Below, one piece after another: positions 58,721-64,000 of a stretch of 64,000 nucleotides of DNA. Under the pieces are notes generated by a model. That model was given only the letters and a program-made list of their open reading frames with translations, did not search any database and was not told where the DNA came from. Every line of letters starts with the position of its first letter. Positions within the stretch are counted from its first letter, which is position 1. The stretch covers positions 15,746,349-15,810,348 of the forward strand of contig OZ014412.1 of the NCBI GenBank assembly GCA_963965975.1. The letters are read 5' to 3'. The DNA comes from Xestospongia bergquistia (lineage: Eukaryota > Porifera > Demospongiae > Haplosclerida > Petrosiidae). A program made the position numbers and the translations under genes.

Positions 58721-61115
58721 TATAATCTGTTATATATTTTAATGTATTTTGTGTTTTTTAATTTAATTTTTAATGTCAAATAATAAAATTAATAAATTTA
58801 AATTTTATGTTTTATTTATTTCATTATTCTCTATTTATTTCCCAGAAAAGAAAATGTAATGAATATTGTTGGTAATAAAAACAGAATACAAAGCTTTTTT
58901 ACAGCAACAAAAGAAGAATGTCTATTAGTTATTAAGTATTTAGCTGTAGAAAAAAACAGAAAAATATTTTTATTTCAATCTTAATGAGGTGGACACTTGT
59001 CAGATGTTTTAATTATCTATCTCAGAGGTGGGGTTAATGTAGTAGTCTGTATGTTCAAGGGTTAAATTTGTTTCTTCACTAACAATGGCTAGTCTATCAG
59101 GTACATAATGTAGACCATGATGAATGATTGTTAATTGTTGTATTCAATAGAGTTCTATGTACCTACAAAGAGATTGCTTAACTCCTCCCATATTATGAGT
59201 GATACTATGTGCATGTGGGATGGTTATCAGGATGAGCACCCAAAGGCACATAACAGTGGCTCCTAAACAATACTATTTGAATTGGGTTAGTTCAGTTAAA
59301 ATAATATTGATCTCTTCCTTGTAATGTCAATTATTGGGCAATAAAGTATATACTTATTGAGTTAGACTAGGTAAAATGCTATTTGATAACTTAATATTGG
59401 ACTTAAATTATATTGATGAATTACTGGTACATAATAAAGACCTCAGTTTAAATGATAAAAGGCTATTTATGTATTAATGGTCATTGGTCAGTAGGAGATG
59501 TACTAACTAACTTGACTACTTACAATATATCATTGTAAATTGCAAGAGAAGTCTAAATGATTGATTAAAGATTGCTATGTAGAATGATATGACACCACTT
59601 TAATAACTCTGCAATGTTAATAAAAATGTCATTTTTAACAGTCATACATTTACCTATTAAATGATATGCTCAATTTCTCTGAAATGATCTCAGTTAACAA
59701 AAACCTAATAAGACTAGGTGTGTGAACTGTCTACTGAATTACAATACATTGAGAGACATAGTTGTGTAGCAATAACATGTAGTATGTATTCTCATTTCTT
59801 GTATCACACATTTACCTATTAAATGATATACTCTGAAATGATCTCAGAGAGACATAGTTGTGTAGTAATAACATGTAGTATGTATTCTCACTTCTTGTAT
59901 CAGACATTTACCTATTAAATGATACACTCTGAAATGATCTCAGAGAGACATAGTTGTGTAGTAATAACATGTAGTATGTATTCTCACTTCTTGTATCAGA
60001 CATTTACCTATTAAATGATACACTCTGAAATGATCTCAGTTAGGCATGCAAACTGTCTACTGAATTACAATGCATTGAGAGGTGTAGTAGAATAGTATGT
60101 ATTCTCATTTCATGGAATTGTTTACATAGAGGTGTCCTAAATGTTACTTCATTGTTAATTTATGGCTTCTGGGTAGTCTCTAAAAATTATAGACAATGAC
60201 TAATAGTCTATTGTGGATAGTCATTGTCTATTGCTCCAATAGTCGATAATATTAGCTATTAATTGCATTGCTATGTAATTAGTTGTGATAAGAAATGTTA
60301 TAAAAATAATATTATAAGATTTACATTTATATATACTCTGACCTATCTTTGTCAATTATAGTATTTAAAAATATATTTGTAAAGTTGTGCATATGCACAC
60401 AATTAAGTTCACTAAGTACCTAATATGGAAGTTATGAAAAATGTAGTAGTACTCTGTAGTACTAGTATTAACATTAAAGAAAGTGATAACTTACTAAACA
60501 AGTTACACTTCATTAAAAAGTGGTGCCACATTCCTAACTTTTCTGTCTAAAGATCATAACAATTATGCACACACTCACTAAGTACATGTATACCTAATAC
60601 TGACATTATGAGAAATGTACTAGTATTAACATCAAACAAAGTGATACCTTACTAGACAAGTTTGAGGCTTCATGAATCAAATTTGTATAACTTAATTTGA
60701 GTGCACTATAATTTGACAGAGTCTGTAAAAGTGTTTTCAGTAGCTACATCATTTAACAATAATAGAAATTGTTACTTCAATCAACATGTACACATTTAAA
60801 CATAATAACTTTATATAAAGTTATTTAATATATATTATATAAATTATAATTATTTTATAATAATGTAGGCATTATTTATTACTGAGCATGTGATATATAC
60901 TGCCCTTACATCTCTTATGTAGTTGGAAAGAAACCTTGAAGTTACACTTCATTCCTAACTTTTCCGTCTAACGATCGCTAACACTTGTACTCATGTGACT
61001 TCTCTCATGTATGGATTCTATAAGCACAGTATAAAAGGACAAGATTAAACCAGTTCTATGCAGACATTGAAATTTATTTTTTTAGTGTCTTAAGTATCTA
61101 CTTTGAGGAGATAAC
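58721..61115. other. Repeat-rich spacer, 2.4 kb
   Basis: No gene is seen. It carries a 96-bp tandem repeat (59649-60110). It also has diverged duplicates of a ~200-bp unit between about 60370 and 60980, sharing ATTCCTAACTTTTC and TAGTATTAACATCAAA-like stretches. Confidence 0.6.
59649..60110. repeat. 96-bp tandem repeat with degenerate flanking units
   Basis: TTTACCTATTAAATGATA begins at 59649, 59811, 59907 and 60003. The last three are 96 bp apart and nearly identical. The outer units are longer and share CTGTCTACTGAATTACAAT. Confidence 0.9.
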
Positions 61116-61587
61116 ATGTGTACTAGGAATGCTGCTGATGGATATAGTCCGCAATATCCTGCTGATGACCCTATCATTAAGATTGCTAACGATGTGTGTA
61201 ATATAACATTGCAGATACTCATGTATAATTTATTGTTTTTTTAGATGAGGGGACGAATTGAAGCCCAAATTGGAAAGAAGTTTGATTATTATCAACCTCT
61301 TGTTTATCGTGTTGCACCTTACTTGACACCTATACCTCCAGGTGGTGGACCAGGCCCTGTACTAACTGAACGTGATATTATTATTAAAGTAAGCCCCTAT
61401 AATAATGCCATGTATTATCTCTTGATTGGTATAGGTTGCTACTAAGCCTCAATCTGAGACTATTCATATTTCTGTTCATGAAGTATTAATTGCTCCAAAA
61501 AGTGTGGAGTTGAATGCCTTTCAACTCACTCTTCCATTGAATGCTGCTTTGGAGCCAATTTTCTTGTCTGAGCTGATTATCAAATAA
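61116..61587 (+). CDS. Stefin-like (type 1 cystatin) protein A
   Basis: Three exons, 61116-61193, 61245-61388 and 61435-61587, all phase 0, give 124 residues with no signal peptide. The block IANDMRGRIEAQIGKKFDYY, then a D-I-I-I-K-V strand and ETIHISVHEVL, follow the stefin pattern (human stefin B: IADQVRSQLEEKENKKF, then FIKVHVGDEDFVHLRVF). Stefins block papain-like proteases in the cytosol. The QxVxG inhibitory loop is not present; its place is taken by PYLTPIPPGGGPGPVLTERD. The three-exon layout also fits stefins. It is the tandem paralogue of the next gene. AATAAA at 61722. Confidence 0.7.
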
Positions 61588-61729
61588 TTTTCTTTTAGCA
61601 GAACAAATGCAAACTTTTTTTTTGAAATGTAGTAATGATTCATTCATATTTGTAGTTATGTATCAATGATTCATTCTTATTTGTAGTTATGTATCATTTA
61701 CAGAAATGGTGCAATTTCAGCAATAAAAT

Positions 61730-61952
61730 TAATAAAAAATCATATATAAGACATATAGTAAAAGCAATACAAACAATGCGTACACATTACTGTCCCTATA
61801 TATATGTGTACATAGTTACACTTAAATTCATAGTAGGGTCAGCAATAAAAATCATATATAAGATATATAGTAAAAGCAATACAAACAATGCGTACACATT
61901 ACTGTCCCTATATATATGTGTACATAGTTACACTTAAATTCATAGTAGGGCC
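61730..61952. repeat. 112-bp tandem duplication
   Basis: Two nearly identical copies, each with ACAATGCGTACACATTACTG, are offset by 112 bp between the two stefin-like genes. Confidence 0.92.
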
Positions 61953-62099
61953 ACATTTCACGTGTTTCCTTCTTAACTCTAATTTGACCACTAGTGTATG
62001 GCTTCTACTTAAATACTGCATGCAAATCTTGTTGTTTTGACAGTTTGAACGTTATTTCTATCAATCTCTAATCTCCGAGTATCTCTTTAAGCTGATAAG

Positions 62100-62570
62100 A
62101 TGTGTACTATTCATGCTACTAGCTCTGATGGATACAGTCCACAATGGCCTGTAGATGAACAACTCACAAAGATTGCAAATGATGTAAGCAATTATGTATT
62201 CTTTTATAATGTATCTTTTATTTAGATGAGGGGACGAATTGAAACTCAAATTGGAAAAAAATTTGACTATTACCAGCCACTTGTCTATCGTCGTGCACCT
62301 TATATGGCACCCATACCTGGCGGTGGTGGACCTGGTCCTCAATTGACTGAATGTGATTATGTTATTAAGGTAGAGCCTATAATGTCATATCATTATCTCT
62401 GGTTTTGTATGCAGGTTGCTACTAAACCTTACACTGAGTGTATTCATATTTCTGTTCATGATCAGTTAGTTGGTCCAAATACTGGGCAATCATTGAATGC
62501 TTTTCAACTCACTCTTCCACTGAATGCTGATCTGGAGCCAATCTTTTTGCCTGAGTTGTTTATCAAGTAA
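62100..62570 (+). CDS. Stefin-like (type 1 cystatin) protein B
   Basis: Three exons, 62100-62183, 62226-62369 and 62415-62570, all phase 0, give 127 residues. It aligns with protein A over its whole length (MRGRIETQIGKKFDYYQPLV, YRRAPYMAPIPGGGGPGPQL, NAFQLTLPLNADLEPIF), with identical exon 2 length and intron phases. Like A it lacks QxVxG and has a Gly/Pro-rich insert. A conserved MCT start suggests a cytosolic protein. AATAAA at 62672. Confidence 0.7.
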
Positions 62571-63451
62571 TTTTCCTTTAATTTAGTAGGAGCGGACATC
62601 CCAATATGAACTCTTTTGATAATAGGCATTTTAATTTTTGTAGCATGTAGTGTATGAAATGCAATTAAAAAAATAAAGTGATCATTAGTGTTCAATTTAT
62701 ACTAAAGTTTGTGATGAAATAAATATAATGTACAATGCATTTTATCTTTTCTTGCTAGTACATATAGTTGTCAATAGAATTGACTCATCTTTTCCAGCTG
62801 ACCTAAACCTATTAGTCACCATGGTTATCATGGTTTAAAGAAACATTACATATGCATACTGATACAACTTAATATTATCATCATAGTGTGATATAAAAGT
62901 ATGTCTTGTCTAGTAACACTGAAATCATAAAGTGATTTAACCTGAGTGAGTTCATTGGGTTTAAGTGGCTAATGTACAAAACATCCACCTGGTAACATTA
63001 TACTCTTGAAGTAGCTACACCTGGGCCCCTGGCTCCCACAGCCTCACTATTCTACACCCTAAGAATCATATGAAGCCCAGTGAGACAGTCTGACTTTTGG
63101 GCATGACCTAATGAGAGAGTCTGAACCTCAGACCACATGTTTAATATTAATTGAGTGTTAGGATTAGCATGAAAGTATGCTAATCTCAGACTGTACCACT
63201 GGGCTTCCACAGAATCATGATGAGTTATTGGAGTTGACAAAAATACCACACGTTAGAACAGGTTTTAGATATAACTGTGTGACATTATATCTTCTTTCAA
63301 GGTTTGTATGATATAGAGATTATTGTTACAATAATTATTGTGATAATATACAGTAATCCCACGAACAATGGCACGCAGAAATTGAGCCAGTCATCAATAA
63401 ATGATTATAATTTCACTTTTTAAAATTATAATTTCACATTTTTTAAAAAGG
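62571..63451. other. Convergent spacer
   Basis: AT-rich, with no supported gene; the frames on the minus strand are short and stop-limited. Confidence 0.5.
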
Positions 63452-64000
63452 TTATTTTACAGGAATAGTACTCATTGAAGTTTGATTAAGGGTGTGGTCT
63501 TGTTGTGTAATAAATATAGACCCATCTTCTTTCTTTTCATCTGAAATAGTGGGCGGAGCTAATCGTTCAATAGGTTGAGATACAAGTGATGTTGAACCAG
63601 TACTAGAAGAACAGTGTAGTTAATAGTTGTAAATTACACATATGTAATTAGACATAAAATTAATAGTAAGAGATATTCGGAAACCATTTAGAACACTTGA
63701 TACTATAGTGATTCTCATAAGTGGCTCTACACTGTTTATGTACTTCTGCCTTATAGCTAACTCTTTCCTCAAATAACTTTTGAGGGAAAGGCAGGCAATG
63801 CAATAAGGGCATAGTGACCCAAATGATAATGGTTGGCAAGAGACAGCCTATCTAATACTAAGGTTTAATGTCATTGGTGTACTTACATAGCTGGTAACAT
63901 TCTAGGTGTATCTTCTAATGATTGGATAGGAGGTGGGGGTGGAAGACGTGCAGAGTGGAGGGCGTGGTCTGGTTTAACTTTGTCTTTTTGATTCATTTTA
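63452..64000 (-). CDS. 3' end of an unidentified gene, cut by the window edge
   Basis: Two exons on the minus strand, about 64000-63887 and 63602-63452, join in phase. They encode MNQKDKVKPDHALHSARLPP, PPPIQSLEDTPRMLPA and a Ser/Thr-rich end finishing STIPVK. The ATG at the edge could be internal. The Pro-rich low-complexity sequence gives no family. The stop is TAA at 63454-63452. Confidence 0.5.

Noticed and set aside
59649-60110. CRISPR-like array
   Set aside because: The 96-bp units are contiguous copies without unique spacers, in eukaryotic DNA.
61689-61937. 82-codon plus frame with repeated peptide
   Set aside because: It translates the 112-bp tandem duplication and has no coding character.
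62061-62342. 93-codon minus-strand frame
   Set aside because: Antisense to exons 1-2 of stefin-like gene B.

Overview
The window is AT-rich (roughly two thirds A+T by eye), intron-dense animal DNA with compact genes, standard GT-AG introns and many short simple repeats. bHLH-PAS genes, a MuvB subunit (LIN52), a BAG3-like co-chaperone, SPATA17, an extended-synaptotagmin-like protein and two sterol enzymes point to a metazoan. The short intergenic spacers and AT-rich introns suggest a sponge, most likely a demosponge such as Amphimedon; this assignment is inference. All exon models were built by hand from splice sites and reading-frame continuity.

Layout: (1) 229-5532 (+) and 10848-6052 (-) are two tail-to-tail bHLH-PAS paralogues, the first cut by the window edge. 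(2) 11089-12883 (+) is DHCR7, head-to-head with the second PAS gene across a 240-bp promoter with two closely spaced CACGTG E-boxes. (3) 20173-15744 (-) is LIN52, head-to-head with a BAG3-like gene (20368-21315, +) over a heat-shock element. (4) 24456-27181 (+) is a secreted cysteine-rich protein that I do not recognise. (5) 34813-29182 (-) is an RGS22-like protein, head-to-head with EBP (35039-36717, +), a second late sterol enzyme. (6) 40613-39486 (-) is an intronless Ubl-RBR ubiquitin ligase, head-to-head (92 bp) with a ~35-exon gene (40706-49408, +) encoding three tandem ubiquitin-specific protease domains. The first two have lost catalytic Cys and His; the third keeps both. (7) 52665-49926 (-) is SPATA17, divergent from an SMP-C2 lipid-transfer tether (53394-58720, +). 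(8) 61116-61587 and 62100-62570 (+) are tandem stefin-like genes. (9) 63452-64000 (-) is the 3' end of an unidentified gene.

Most genes sit in divergent head-to-head pairs, four of them within about 250 bp, so shared promoters are likely. The window also holds several non-autonomous DNA transposons (EBP intron, SPATA17 intron, two related copies in the USP gene, a hAT-like element near 14.5 kb), a 54-bp perfect palindrome and several microsatellites next to splice sites.

The strongest candidate for something new is the ubiquitin pair: a ligase and a two-dead-plus-one-live triple deubiquitinase, probably membrane-anchored, sharing one promoter.
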